Assembly: GCA_964497245.1 (NCBI GenBank)
Contig: CAZCCC010000004.1
Span: 1-49,655 of the forward strand
Origin: CAZCCC01 sp964497245
GTDB taxonomy: Bacteria > Patescibacteriota > Patescibacteriia > Buchananbacterales > UBA6539
Length of the DNA stretch: 49,655 nt
Direction of reading: 5' to 3'
The translations under genes were made by a program, and so were the position numbers. Below are positions 1 through 7,533 of this stretch, one piece after another (position 1 is the stretch's first letter; the number at the start of each line of letters is the position of its first letter). The notes beneath the pieces are model-generated. The model was not told the DNA's origin. It did no database searches and saw nothing but the letters and a program-made list of their open reading frames with translations.

Positions 1-2
1 CG

Positions 3-60
3 GAAACAAAAAGTTGTTAACTTTTTGTTTCACTCGCTCTACGTCGCCAATAAAAGGGTA
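3..60 (-). repeat. Dispersed repeat copy 1, with hairpin
   Basis: Positions 3-31 form a perfect 13-bp stem (GAAACAAAAAGTT and its complement) with a 3-nt loop. It is followed by CACTCGCTCTACGTCGCC at 32-49, which read on the minus strand is GGCGACGTAGAGCGAGTG. The same end sequence occurs at 7471 and 41032 and, diverged, at 15012. The copy runs off the left edge or is truncated there. Confidence 0.6.
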
Positions 61-73
61 AATTAAAAAAAGC

Positions 74-322
74 ATGAAAAAACTATTGGAAATTCTTTAC
101 TTTGGCTACACTGTTTTAATTTCGGCGGTTATTATCAATTTATTGGGTAAATATCTTGGCCTGAAAAGCTGGCATGATGTTTTTGGATCAACTTATTTCT
201 CTGATTTAAACTTGTTTAATATGTTTTGGTTGCTTGCCATATATCCGTTTCTTTTAGGTACAAGTATTTATGTTTTGAATAAATATAAGGCGAAGATTAT
301 AAATATGTTAAAAAGTAAATAA
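74..322 (+). CDS. Small two-helix membrane protein, unknown
   Basis: This 82-residue protein has two strongly hydrophobic stretches, about residues 8-28 and 47-68, with a short polar link between them and a basic C-terminus (KYKAKIINMLKSK). That fits a small inner-membrane protein with two helices. I recognise no family. There is no clear Shine-Dalgarno sequence before the ATG, only A-rich sequence, which matches the style of its neighbours. It lies 15 nt before another small two-helix protein, so the two may be co-transcribed. The function is unknown. Confidence 0.6.
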   Translation: MKKLLEILYFGYTVLISAVIINLLGKYLGLKSWHDVFGSTYFSDLNLFNMFWLLAIYPFLLGTSIYVLNKYKAKIINMLKSK

Positions 323-337
323 TATTAAATAAAATTT

Positions 338-601
338 ATGGAAACCTCAAAACAAAAACAACTTGAAAAAAATAAAAAACTCAGGCCGATGATTGTCGGG
401 GCTTGTATTTTTGTCACTCCGGCTACGGTCGCTTTTTTGCTTTATTTACTTCGAGTTGAAAAAGGAAGGATAATTCCTGATTTGTATATGGTGGCTATTG
501 TGGCGGGTGTGGCTCTTTACGGTTTAGTGAGTGGTTTGTTTTTAAATAAAGTTTTGAAAAAATCAGCGGCTAAATTAGAAGAAGAGATTAAGTATTTATA
601 A
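338..601 (+). CDS. Small two-helix membrane protein, unknown
   Basis: This 87-residue protein has a charged lysine-rich N-terminus, two hydrophobic helices (about residues 18-38 and 49-70) and a charged C-terminal tail ending EEEIKYL. It looks like a small membrane protein with both termini in the cytoplasm by the positive-inside rule. The family is not recognised. It begins 15 nt after the preceding small membrane gene and shares its AT-rich, Shine-Dalgarno-poor start (AAATTTATG). Confidence 0.6.
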   Translation: METSKQKQLEKNKKLRPMIVGACIFVTPATVAFLLYLLRVEKGRIIPDLYMVAIVAGVALYGLVSGLFLNKVLKKSAAKLEEEIKYL

Positions 602-732
602 ATCAATTTATGGCCGATAATTAAAATTATAAAACAGATTACAAGATGAAATCATTAAAGCTAAAAAATACCTGCGAAATCAGCTTTTGTCTAAGTAATT
701 GGTAAATAATGAAAAATATTAAATAAAAATTT
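602..732 (+). other. Intergenic stretch with possible gene remnant
   Basis: Between two genes there is ATGGCCGATAATTAA at 610, a start closed after four codons. About 30 nt later, in another frame, 18 sense codons reading DEIIKAKKYLRNQLLSK run to a TAA near 699. The composition is protein-like, so this may be the frameshifted remains of a very small gene. It may also be chance; only about 20 codons are involved. Confidence 0.2.
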
Positions 733-2055
733 ATGGAACGAGGTTCGTTTATACCAAAAGAAAATCTTGAATTTCCAGACGAAAAAAAAGATCCGCCAAA
801 AGATTTATCTCGTCGCGGGTTTCTAAAAATGGCCGCCGCCGGGCTAGCCGGTTTGGCATTGGGCAAAGAAGCGCAGGCCGGAATAAACATAATTCATAGA
901 AAAACACTGGTTGAAAAAGCCGAGCCTGAAAGCCAAGTTGAAGTGGTTCCGGAATATGAAAGAAAGCTGGAAAAAATATTACTTTCCGTGCCGTCTGACA
1001 GCTTCAGCCATGAAACTGAAATAGCTACCCAAAAAGCCAAGGTTGAATATTTCAAAATGGTCCACCGCGATATTTTGGCCAATCTTCCGGATTATACCCA
1101 AATTTTTATTGCCGTTAACGAAAAAAATGAGTCGGCGATAAATGAAATGATCATGGAAATGGGTTTGTACGACCGCACGACTTTAAATGTGGTCAAAAAC
1201 GTTATTGACGAATGGGCGCAAGATTATGGAGAAGTAATAAATGTAGATGGTCAAGAAAAATTTTTAGTGCCGATGTCACCGAATAATGAGGCTGATAAAG
1301 AAGCGCAAAAAAGACTGGATTCCAGAAATGAGGCAATCCAAAATTTATACGGCGAAAATGTGCTTGTGGCCGATTTTTATTTTCAAGGCGGCAATTTGAC
1401 TTTTGACCAAACCGATGAAGGCCTAAGAGTCTTTGTCGGCTATGATGATGTTGAAAGTACTTGCGCGATCTATGATCGGCAGGGGAAAGTTGGACTTAAT
1501 CACCTTGATATTCATCAAATAATTTCCAAAACTTTTGGCGGAGCGCAAGTTGTTGAGTTGGGCAATGAAAAGCAGGACTTGGCGGTCATGCATTTGGATC
1601 AGTCATTCATAATATTAGCTGACAAAAAAGTTGTTTTTAATAAAGTGGCAGATAAATCAAAATTGGCCGAGCAACAAGATTTCATCCGTCAGCAATTGGA
1701 ACAGCTTGGCTATGAGATTATTGATTTGGAAAATAGTTCAATTGATTTGCAGGAATACCGAAATTCGGTTAACGCCATTCCATATGTTGATAAAAATGAC
1801 GGTGTTAGAAAAGTTATGTATCCGGTGTTTCCCGGTGAAGTCAATGGTGATTATAACTCTTTAGAAAACATTTCTGAGGCTGATTTGCAGGGTAAAGGGC
1901 TGGCCGCATATAAAGCTTACAAGAAAGCCGGCTACCTGCCGATTCCAATAAGAAATTTTTCCGGCTTGCGACGTGGCAATACCCATTGCCTTTCAAATGT
2001 TTTGGCAAAAAATATTGAACAAGCCGATTTAGATAAAGTTAAAAAAAAGGCGTAA
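733..2055 (+). CDS. Tat-exported deiminase-fold (GME-like) protein
   Basis: This is a 440-residue protein. Residues 26-32 read SRRGFLK, a textbook twin-arginine motif, followed by an Ala/Gly/Leu-rich core to about residue 48 (EAQA), so export by Tat is predicted. The mature part has features seen in the guanidino-modifying enzyme superfamily (agmatine deiminase, peptidylarginine deiminase): FQGGN at 217-221, an HLD motif with His287, and GNTHCLSN near the C-terminus with Cys419 in the position of the nucleophile. This assignment rests on motif pattern and order only. A guanidine or amidine hydrolase is possible, as is a related non-catalytic fold. It is monocistronic and followed by a hairpin. 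Confidence 0.5.
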   Translation: MERGSFIPKENLEFPDEKKDPPKDLSRRGFLKMAAAGLAGLALGKEAQAGINIIHRKTLVEKAEPESQVEVVPEYERKLEKILLSVPSDSFSHETEIATQKAKVEYFKMVHRDILANLPDYTQIFIAVNEKNESAINEMIMEMGLYDRTTLNVVKNVIDEWAQDYGEVINVDGQEKFLVPMSPNNEADKEAQKRLDSRNEAIQNLYGENVLVADFYFQGGNLTFDQTDEGLRVFVGYDDVESTCAIYDRQGKVGLNHLDIHQIISKTFGGAQVVELGNEKQDLAVMHLDQSFIILADKKVVFNKVADKSKLAEQQDFIRQQLEQLGYEIIDLENSSIDLQEYRNSVNAIPYVDKNDGVRKVMYPVFPGEVNGDYNSLENISEADLQGKGLAAYKAYKKAGYLPIPIRNFSGLRRGNTHCLSNVLAKNIEQADLDKVKKKA

Positions 2056-2063
2056 TTAAAAAA

Positions 2064-2116
2064 AATAATTAAAGCACTTTAGTTGTTAATAATTATCAGG
2101 TGCTATCTTAATTATT
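2064..2116 (+). terminator. Hairpin after the Tat protein gene
   Basis: AATAATTAAAGCAC pairs with GTGCTATCTTAATTATT across a three-base bulge and a loop of about 21 nt. There is no long T run directly after, so termination is plausible but not certain. Confidence 0.4.
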
Positions 2117-2174
2117 TGCTTTATTTACAAGTTATTATATAATTAATTTATTTAAAGATTAATAATAAAGTTAT

Positions 2175-2408
2175 ATGAATCTAGAAAAACCAAGCATACA
2201 AGCAGAGAGCGAAAACGGTTTAAATAATAGACAAGAATTCATGTTGAATTATTTGAACAGTCAAACCGGATCAGCTTTTCCTTTAAATGAAGAGGGATAT
2301 AATGAAGCGGGCAGGAGTGAAGGTATTATAGAAAAACTTGGGAGTAATGAAGAAGACAAAGAAAAATTAAGGATATACTTTCTTTCTATCTCCAGAACCA
2401 AGAGTTAG
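2175..2408 (+). CDS. Small soluble hypothetical protein
   Basis: This 77-residue protein is acidic and polar, rich in Asn, Glu and Ser, and has no signal peptide or membrane segment. The family is not recognised. It precedes by 65 nt another soluble hypothetical gene of similar composition. Its start has no Shine-Dalgarno sequence (AAAGTTATATG). Coding status rests on an intact frame, protein-like composition and fit with its neighbours. Confidence 0.45.
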   Translation: MNLEKPSIQAESENGLNNRQEFMLNYLNSQTGSAFPLNEEGYNEAGRSEGIIEKLGSNEEDKEKLRIYFLSISRTKS

Positions 2409-2473
2409 AAATAAGCTAAATAAGAATTAAAGTATTTTTTTAAGAACATAGTTTAATTATTCTAAAAATAGAT

Positions 2474-2980
2474 ATGTCTATGAAAGGTTATGAAGCAGGC
2501 CCTAATCCTGAAATTAATTTTGGCTACCTCTTGAATTTATTAGACAGGCTTAGAAAAAATAATTTTTCTACGCCTGAAGAAGGAAGAGAATTAGCAGATG
2601 CAATTATCAGGGGAGTGGATGAAGGAATTGCTACTTGGAAATCTTTAAAAACAAACAGTGAAGAATTAGACAGATTGGCAAGTGGTGATAAAGAAAATTC
2701 TTCTTCCTCTTCCAAATATGCTGGAAATTATGTTGATGATGGCATGGCGGCATTTTACAGGGCGATAAAAGAGCAAGAAGCTGGATTTGATGAAAGAATG
2801 AGAGGGCAAATTGCTGAAATCAGGCAGGGAGATGATTACTGGGGCGTGGCAAGAATTAAAGGATTTATTAGAGAAATTTTAGAGCGCGTTAATAAAAAAT
2901 TAACCACCTGGGAAAATCTTGGAACAACCGAAGAAGAACTTAAGGCGTTTGCCAATGCGAAGATAAAGAGAAAAAAGTAA
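2474..2980 (+). CDS. Hypothetical soluble protein, helical
   Basis: This 168-residue, charged, probably all-helical protein has no membrane segment. Two internal stretches resemble each other: IATWKSLKTNSEELDRLA (about residues 52-69) and LTTWENLGTTEEELKAFA (about 143-160). That suggests a duplicated helix-turn-helix-sized unit within the protein. The family is not recognised. A second, diverged copy of the 3' end of this gene lies 2 kb downstream at 5019-5114, so the family has been locally duplicated. The C-terminus is basic (KIKRKK). Confidence 0.6.
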   Translation: MSMKGYEAGPNPEINFGYLLNLLDRLRKNNFSTPEEGRELADAIIRGVDEGIATWKSLKTNSEELDRLASGDKENSSSSSKYAGNYVDDGMAAFYRAIKEQEAGFDERMRGQIAEIRQGDDYWGVARIKGFIREILERVNKKLTTWENLGTTEEELKAFANAKIKRKK

Positions 2981-2993
2981 AATTATTTAATAG

Positions 2994-3029
2994 AAAAAAG
3001 CTGCCTTAATTGGTGGTTTTTTATTTTTT
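2994..3029 (+). terminator. Terminator hairpin
   Basis: AAAAAAGCTGCC pairs, with G-U wobbles, to GGTGGTTTTTT, followed by ATTTTTT. It lies directly after the 168-residue hypothetical gene. Confidence 0.55.
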
Positions 3030-3091
3030 AACAGCACCACGCCAATTTTATTTTATTTACTGTGAAGTGTAACATTTGGGTGTGTAGGTTA

Positions 3092-3143
3092 TTGACAAGA
3101 CTTTACTAAAAGAATAAACTGAACAGTTGAAGATAGCTCTTTA
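3092..3143 (+). promoter_or_regulatory. Sigma-70 promoter and boxA-like leader motif
   Basis: TTGACA (3092-3097), a 17-nt spacer and TAAACT (3115-3120) make a good vegetative promoter. Sixteen nt past the -10 comes GCTCTTTAAAAAA (3136-3148), close to the boxA of rRNA leaders (TGCTCTTTAACA). About 90 nt of further leader precede the lipoprotein ATG at 3237. Confidence 0.6.
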
Positions 3144-3236
3144 AAAAATAGCTGTTAGTGAGCCAAATATCGCTCGAGCATTGGGCTTGGGGTGATAGGT
3201 TTTGTTTCAATAGATTAGAAAAAAAGGAGACAAGTC

Positions 3237-4856
3237 ATGAAAAATGTATGGATTAGAATTTTAATTGTGCTAGCAATAACGCTGTTGATTGGTTGTAGAC
3301 CAACACCACCGTTAAAACCGCAACCGCCAACCATTGTCACTCATCCGGTGTCGCAGACGGCAACATTTGGAGATACTGTTGAATTCAGTGTCGTAGCAGA
3401 AAACGCTAATTCAATCAGTTGGCAAAAAAATGGCGAGTTTATTTTGAATGCTGTTGTGAATCCCATCAGACCGCGAGAATCCGAATCATCAAAATCACTA
3501 ACGCCGATTATTATCACTAACTCTGAAAGATCAATTTTGAGGCTTCGTCTCGTAACTAAAGATGATGAAGGAGTATATCAGGCTTTTGCCGAAAACTCAG
3601 TTGATACTGTTGCGTCCGCCAAAGCCTCTCTTGCCGTGAAGCCACAAGAAGTAATTACTATTGTCACGACAAATCTTGCCAATTATCCTTTGGTAGTCAA
3701 CTTTAAAAATACCAATGTTGCTTTTGTAAAAATTGGTGATCAAATTATGCCAATTGAAAAATATGGTAATTTTTTCTGCATTAAGGCATTGAAGCCGGGA
3801 TTAAACAAATTTATTTTGCAAGGGCAAGATGATTTTGGAGAAGAACTTAAAGACCTTTTGTTTATCTATGAAATTACCTACGACCAAAGTATTTCCACGG
3901 CCGAAGATGAATTGCTTTATCAACCCACAAATGATTTTTCGGCTACGCTGGTAATTAACTTGACCAAGGGTGTAATTTGGGGTGCTTTACCTGAGGTGAT
4001 TATGCTGGCCGGCACGCCTGATGGGCAATACGTAATTGATAGTGAAGGCAATGTCTACCAAACTTCGGATCATACACTAAGTGGCCATGCTCTGCCTTTT
4101 CCTGAAGCGATTAGTACCAACGATCTGTATTATTCGAGTGCCTTATCGTATTACTTGCCATTGTTTTCAGCCGACAGCCAGTTCTGTTTTCTTGAAAACG
4201 ATAAGTATGACATGGTAAGTCGAACCCTACTTAATGATAATTATCCTATAAATGTCAATGGTGGCTATAATACCGTCCTTTTGAATAACGGATTATTATC
4301 GCAAGTTGTTTATGGGGAATGGAATTTGGCAGATCCAATCAACGATTTGCTAACAACTACCTCTTTGGTTTTTTATGGTAATAATGCTTTAACCGATCCT
4401 TCGGGTAATTTCTTCATTTCAACTTATTACAGTCATGCCCGGGGTTTTTTTTCCGTTAGAGATCTTAGTAGTTTTGAAACTATATTTAGCGCCTCAATGG
4501 GTGATTTTGTTGGAGATGTTGCCTTTTTACCAGACAGCAGTATTGCCTTTATTGGAGCCGGCGGTAATCCTTATTATGGCAAAGGTGAGATTGCAGTCTA
4601 TAGTTTTACCGATAATGACGTTGTCAGCCGATATTCCCAATATGGTGCCTACTACGTAAAAGTCGGATATGACGGATTGGTTTATTCCCGAAGTGCCTAT
4701 ATTACCAAAGATGGCAGTAGAGACCATCAGGGAATTGAGGTCTTACAATACGATGATAATACCAAAGAGCTGTTATTTATAAAGACCTATTTTTTAGGCA
4801 ACGGTAATGAACAAATTGGCCAGCAATTCTTCATCAAGCCGCCAATAATTTACTAG
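3237..4856 (+). CDS. Ig-like domain surface lipoprotein
   Basis: This 539-residue protein begins with a lipoprotein signal peptide: hydrophobic core at residues 6-18 and lipobox LIGC at residues 17-20. A proline-rich linker and an immunoglobulin-like domain follow (about 30-135: hallmark W in SISWQKNG, then DDEGVYQAFAENS, the usual D-x-G-x-Y pattern). The rest is beta-rich with repeated S/T/G/Y segments, compatible with a beta-propeller or another beta domain; I cannot name it. A strong AGGAGA at 3225-3230 fixes the start. It should be lipidated by the Lgt encoded at 33448. Its promoter, leader and Shine-Dalgarno style match the envelope cluster at 34963-49645, suggesting shared control. Confidence 0.7.
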   Translation: MKNVWIRILIVLAITLLIGCRPTPPLKPQPPTIVTHPVSQTATFGDTVEFSVVAENANSISWQKNGEFILNAVVNPIRPRESESSKSLTPIIITNSERSILRLRLVTKDDEGVYQAFAENSVDTVASAKASLAVKPQEVITIVTTNLANYPLVVNFKNTNVAFVKIGDQIMPIEKYGNFFCIKALKPGLNKFILQGQDDFGEELKDLLFIYEITYDQSISTAEDELLYQPTNDFSATLVINLTKGVIWGALPEVIMLAGTPDGQYVIDSEGNVYQTSDHTLSGHALPFPEAISTNDLYYSSALSYYLPLFSADSQFCFLENDKYDMVSRTLLNDNYPINVNGGYNTVLLNNGLLSQVVYGEWNLADPINDLLTTTSLVFYGNNALTDPSGNFFISTYYSHARGFFSVRDLSSFETIFSASMGDFVGDVAFLPDSSIAFIGAGGNPYYGKGEIAVYSFTDNDVVSRYSQYGAYYVKVGYDGLVYSRSAYITKDGSRDHQGIEVLQYDDNTKELLFIKTYFLGNGNEQIGQQFFIKPPIIY

Positions 4857-4897
4857 CCAATCTTTAGTTTCTATCTGACAGTCAATGAGATTTTTTT

Positions 4898-4937
4898 CCT
4901 CGCATTCTTGTAATAAAAGACTGCGGGGGATTTTTTA
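4898..4937 (+). terminator. Terminator after the Ig-like lipoprotein
   Basis: CCTCGCATTCTT pairs with AAGACTGCGGGG across a short loop, followed by GATTTTTTATT. It is a good intrinsic terminator. Confidence 0.7.
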
Positions 4938-4988
4938 TTAAACCAAAAAATCGCCTTGAAAGTGACTTAATAAATTTCTAATTTCTAA

Positions 4989-5114
4989 TTAATTTCTAGA
5001 TTGGTAATTAGTCATTGGGATTTAATTAAAAAATCAACCACTTGGGAAAAGCTTGGAACAACCGAAGAGGAACCAAAGGCGCTTGCCAATGCGAAGATAA
5101 AGCGTAGAAAATAA
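4989..5114 (+). pseudogene. 3' fragment duplicated from the 2474-2980 gene
   Basis: Positions 5022-5119 align almost base for base with 2889-2985, the last 30 or so codons of the 168-residue hypothetical gene. Examples are GGAACAACCGAAGA and GCCAATGCGAAGATAAAG. The frame (codons from 4989 to TAA 5112-5114) reads through TTWEKLGTTEEEPKALANAK and keeps the basic tail, but has no start codon. This is the broken remnant of a paralogue, probably left by tandem duplication followed by insertion of the lipoprotein gene. The AT-rich repeats ATTTCTAATT at 4973-4995 mark the break. Confidence 0.75.
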
Positions 5115-5199
5115 AATTTAATATTAACTTTTACAACATAAAAAAGAGCAGATTTAAGTAGGTTTATCAGGACAGATATAGTGGAATAGTATTTAGACC

Positions 5200-5260
5200 T
5201 TGACAGTCTTTTTTTTATCATTTATTATATACCTATACCTGAGGTATAGGTATATAATAA
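5200..5260 (+). promoter_or_regulatory. csoR promoter with perfect 39-bp palindromic operator
   Basis: TTGACA (5200-5205), a 17-nt spacer and TATTAT (5223-5228) form the promoter. The -10 lies inside a perfect inverted repeat, 5222-5260: 19-nt arms (left arm ends ACCTATACCT) around a single G. CsoR-family operators are inverted repeats with runs such as TACC...GGTA, and this fits. Binding here would block RNA polymerase, giving autoregulation of the copper operon. Confidence 0.75.
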
Positions 5261-5276
5261 CTTTAAATAAATAATT

Positions 5277-5549
5277 ATGAATCAAACAAAAGAAAAAGTT
5301 TTAATTAATTTTAAAAAAGCGCAAAGTCATCTGACTAAGATTACTAAAATGATTGAAGAAAAAAGATACTGTATTGACATTATGCAACAGAATTTAGCGG
5401 TAATTGGCCTTTTAAAATCAGCTAACCAACAGTTATTGGAAGGTCATCTCAAGAGTTGTTTTAGTAATGAGATGAAAGGCAGTAATGAAACACGAAAAAA
5501 GAAGATGATTGATGAAATTTTATATCTTGAAAAAATGAGTAATAAATAG
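5277..5549 (+). CDS. csoR: CsoR/RcnR-family copper-sensing repressor
   Basis: This 90-residue, all-helical protein is of normal family length. The metal-site residues of CsoR are present with the right spacing: Cys32 (in RYCIDI), His57 and Cys61 (in GHLKSC), corresponding to Cys36, His61 and Cys65 of the Mycobacterium tuberculosis protein. CsoR-type proteins leave their operator when Cu(I) binds. The gene lies directly downstream of a perfect palindrome covering its own promoter and 44 nt upstream of a copper-handling membrane protein, with copA further on. Copper is therefore the likely effector rather than nickel, formaldehyde or persulfide. Confidence 0.85.
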   Translation: MNQTKEKVLINFKKAQSHLTKITKMIEEKRYCIDIMQQNLAVIGLLKSANQQLLEGHLKSCFSNEMKGSNETRKKKMIDEILYLEKMSNK

Positions 5550-5593
5550 TTTTTTAATTTTTCAGTTTTACCTTTTAAAAAAGAAATATTGAT

Positions 5594-6937
5594 ATGGTTA
5601 AAATAAAGCAAATAAAATTTAGGATTAATGGATTAAATTGTGAAAGTTGCAAAACTTTACTAGAGACGGAAATTGGGATTTTAGAAGGAATTAAAGAAAT
5701 TGAAGTTGACTATCAGACAGGGGACTGTATGGTTAAGCTTGATGAAAATAAAGTTTCTTTTACAGAGATAAAAAACAAAATAGAAAGCTTTAATTATTCA
5801 GTAGATAATATTAGCCAAACTGTTAGGCCAAGAAAGGCAAATAATTTTTTTATTGGCTTGCTTATTCCATTTGTATTTATTGGCTTAATATTTGGTTATT
5901 TCTATATTAATAATTCTGGAGTATTATCCATTTTAGCCAAACTTAATGAACCGAATTTGGATTATGGCCTTATTTTTTTAATAGGAGTTTTGGCAAGTTT
6001 TCATTGTATTGGGATGTGTGGTGGATTGGTAGTTACTTATTCTACAACTGTTGCCTCTAAGGATAATAGTAAAATAAAAATTATTAGGCCGCATTTTCAA
6101 TATAACTTTGGTCGTTTTATTTCTTATACAGCTATTGGCGGAATTCTAGGTGGGGTTGGGTCATTTTTTGCAATTAATTCTTATTTTTCAGGGACTTTGA
6201 TGCTGATTGCCGGCATTTTTATGGTGTTAATGGCAGTTTCTTTATTTACTAACTATCGCTGTTTGAATTATATCAAATTAAGAACCCCAAGATTCATAGC
6301 TAAGTATATTTATCAACAAAAAACCAGTAAAAATCCAAAAAGTCCTTTAATTATTGGCTTATTTACCGGATTTATGCCTTGCGGTCCACTGCAGGCGATG
6401 CAGCTTTATGCTTTAGGTACAGGGAGTTTTTTTGGTGGTGCCTTGAGTATGTCTGCTTATTCGCTGGGTACTATTCCTTTAATGTTTGGCTTTGGTACCT
6501 TTATATCCTATATATCCAGTAATTATCTTAGAAAGATTATGAAAGTTTCCGCAGTTTTTATAGGAATATTAGCTTTGATAATGATTATGCGTGGTCTTGC
6601 TAATTTTGGTTTTAGAGTTAATGCCACTCAGCCGGCAGGTAATCAGCCAACAATCAATATTACCCCCGACCAATTTCAAATAGTTAGGATGGATTTAAAC
6701 TACAGTGGCTATAACCCTAATATTTTATATATTGAAAAGGACAAACCGGTTCGTTGGATTATTAATGTAAAGCAGATGTCAAGATGCACCGATGAGATAA
6801 TTTTACACGGTGGTTATAATATTAGGAAAAAATTGCAGAATGGAGAAAATATTATTGATTTTATTCCGCCTTCAAGTGGACAAATAGAATTTTCTTGCTG
6901 GATGAATATGGTTTGGGGAAAATTTGTAATACAGTAG
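5594..6937 (+). CDS. HMA-SafE-cupredoxin copper membrane fusion protein
   Basis: This 447-residue protein has three parts. Residues 1-70 form a heavy-metal-associated domain with the CxxC site in NCESCK. A first membrane helix follows (about 87-106), then a SafE/COG2836-type transmembrane domain (about 125-340) with its two signature loops, FHCIGMCGG and MPCGPLQ. The C-terminus (about 355-447) is a cupredoxin-like domain with likely ligands in SRCTDEI, LHGGY and FSCWMNM. This architecture is known from copper-handling proteins linked to periplasmic copper delivery or detoxification. It lies 44 nt after csoR, in the same operon. The direction of copper movement is not evident from sequence. 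Confidence 0.8.
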   Translation: MVKIKQIKFRINGLNCESCKTLLETEIGILEGIKEIEVDYQTGDCMVKLDENKVSFTEIKNKIESFNYSVDNISQTVRPRKANNFFIGLLIPFVFIGLIFGYFYINNSGVLSILAKLNEPNLDYGLIFLIGVLASFHCIGMCGGLVVTYSTTVASKDNSKIKIIRPHFQYNFGRFISYTAIGGILGGVGSFFAINSYFSGTLMLIAGIFMVLMAVSLFTNYRCLNYIKLRTPRFIAKYIYQQKTSKNPKSPLIIGLFTGFMPCGPLQAMQLYALGTGSFFGGALSMSAYSLGTIPLMFGFGTFISYISSNYLRKIMKVSAVFIGILALIMIMRGLANFGFRVNATQPAGNQPTINITPDQFQIVRMDLNYSGYNPNILYIEKDKPVRWIINVKQMSRCTDEIILHGGYNIRKKLQNGENIIDFIPPSSGQIEFSCWMNMVWGKFVIQ

Positions 6938-7209
6938 CCAGATTTATTTGTCTTGATAGTTTTATGATATTTCCGGTACTACTGTATTATAAAAAAATAA
7001 GCAGGTTGCTTAAAAGAATATTTGTTGGTGTCTTGAACTACTCAAGGGAAGGTAAATAGTATTGTTATTTAAAGAAATTTTTGAGTTGCAAATAGTAATT
7101 ATTTAAAAAGGCTGTTTTCACTGAGAGTTTTATTATATTGTCTTTTTTAATACTGCTAATAAAAAATGCCGTTGCCTTCAATGGTTGACAGCAACGGCTT
7201 AGTTCACAA
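6938..7209. other. Intergenic region between copper genes
   Basis: AT-rich sequence downstream of the HMA-SafE gene, holding at its right end the terminator of the minus-strand 49-residue gene (7161-7198). I found no other gene and no convincing terminator for the plus-strand operon. Confidence 0.5.
7161..7198 (-). terminator. Terminator of the 49-residue membrane peptide
   Basis: Read on the minus strand, GCCGTTGC (7198-7191) pairs with GGCAACGGC (7176-7168) and is followed by A then TTTTTT (7166-7161). It lies 12 nt after the minus-strand stop codon, supporting the existence of the small gene. Confidence 0.75.
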
Positions 7210-7359
7210 TTATTCCCCTCCTCCTGCACCCTTGGAAATTCCCCATGCAATCCCGCCGGCAATTGCAAACAAACTTAGCAGCGAGGAAACGATTGATATC
7301 GTTATTGCCAAAAATTGTGCTTTTTGAGGCACTTTGGTAATTGAGTGTATGTGCTTCAT
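7210..7359 (-). CDS. 49-residue single-helix membrane peptide
   Basis: This minus-strand gene reads MKHIHSITKVPQKAQ, then a hydrophobic helix (about residues 16-40, containing AIAGGIAWG), then SKGAGGGE and TAA. It is supported on both sides: a near-perfect Shine-Dalgarno AAAGGAGGTG sits 8 nt before the ATG (complement at 7367-7376), and a strong terminator lies right after the stop. The Gly-rich helix and short length resemble small regulatory membrane peptides or bacteriocin-like peptides, but I recognise no family. It sits inside the copper locus, between the HMA-SafE gene and copA, pointing away from copA. Confidence 0.65.
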   Translation of the reverse strand: MKHIHSITKVPQKAQFLAITISIVSSLLSLFAIAGGIAWGISKGAGGGE

Positions 7360-7465
7360 AACCTTCACCTCCTTTCAACAGAGAGCGTTTGACTATTCAT
7401 TTTCAGATTCAAAAAAACATTATTACCCTACTATTAATTAATGCATTTGTCAATGGTATATTTTA

Positions 7466-7518
7466 TTTTTATTGGCGACGTAGAGAGAGTGAAACAAAAA
7501 GGGTTAATACCTTTTATT
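7466..7518 (+). repeat. Dispersed repeat copy 2, upstream of copA
   Basis: ATTGGCGACGTAGAGAGAG (7471-7489) is followed by TGAAACAAAAAG, as in copy 1, and by GGGTTAATACCTTTTATT, as in the right ends of the copies at 19921 and 41117. It is a short copy with almost no interior. It reads through in frame with copA and creates a false N-terminal extension there. Confidence 0.65.
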
Positions 7519-7533
7519 AGTAACTATTTAAAT

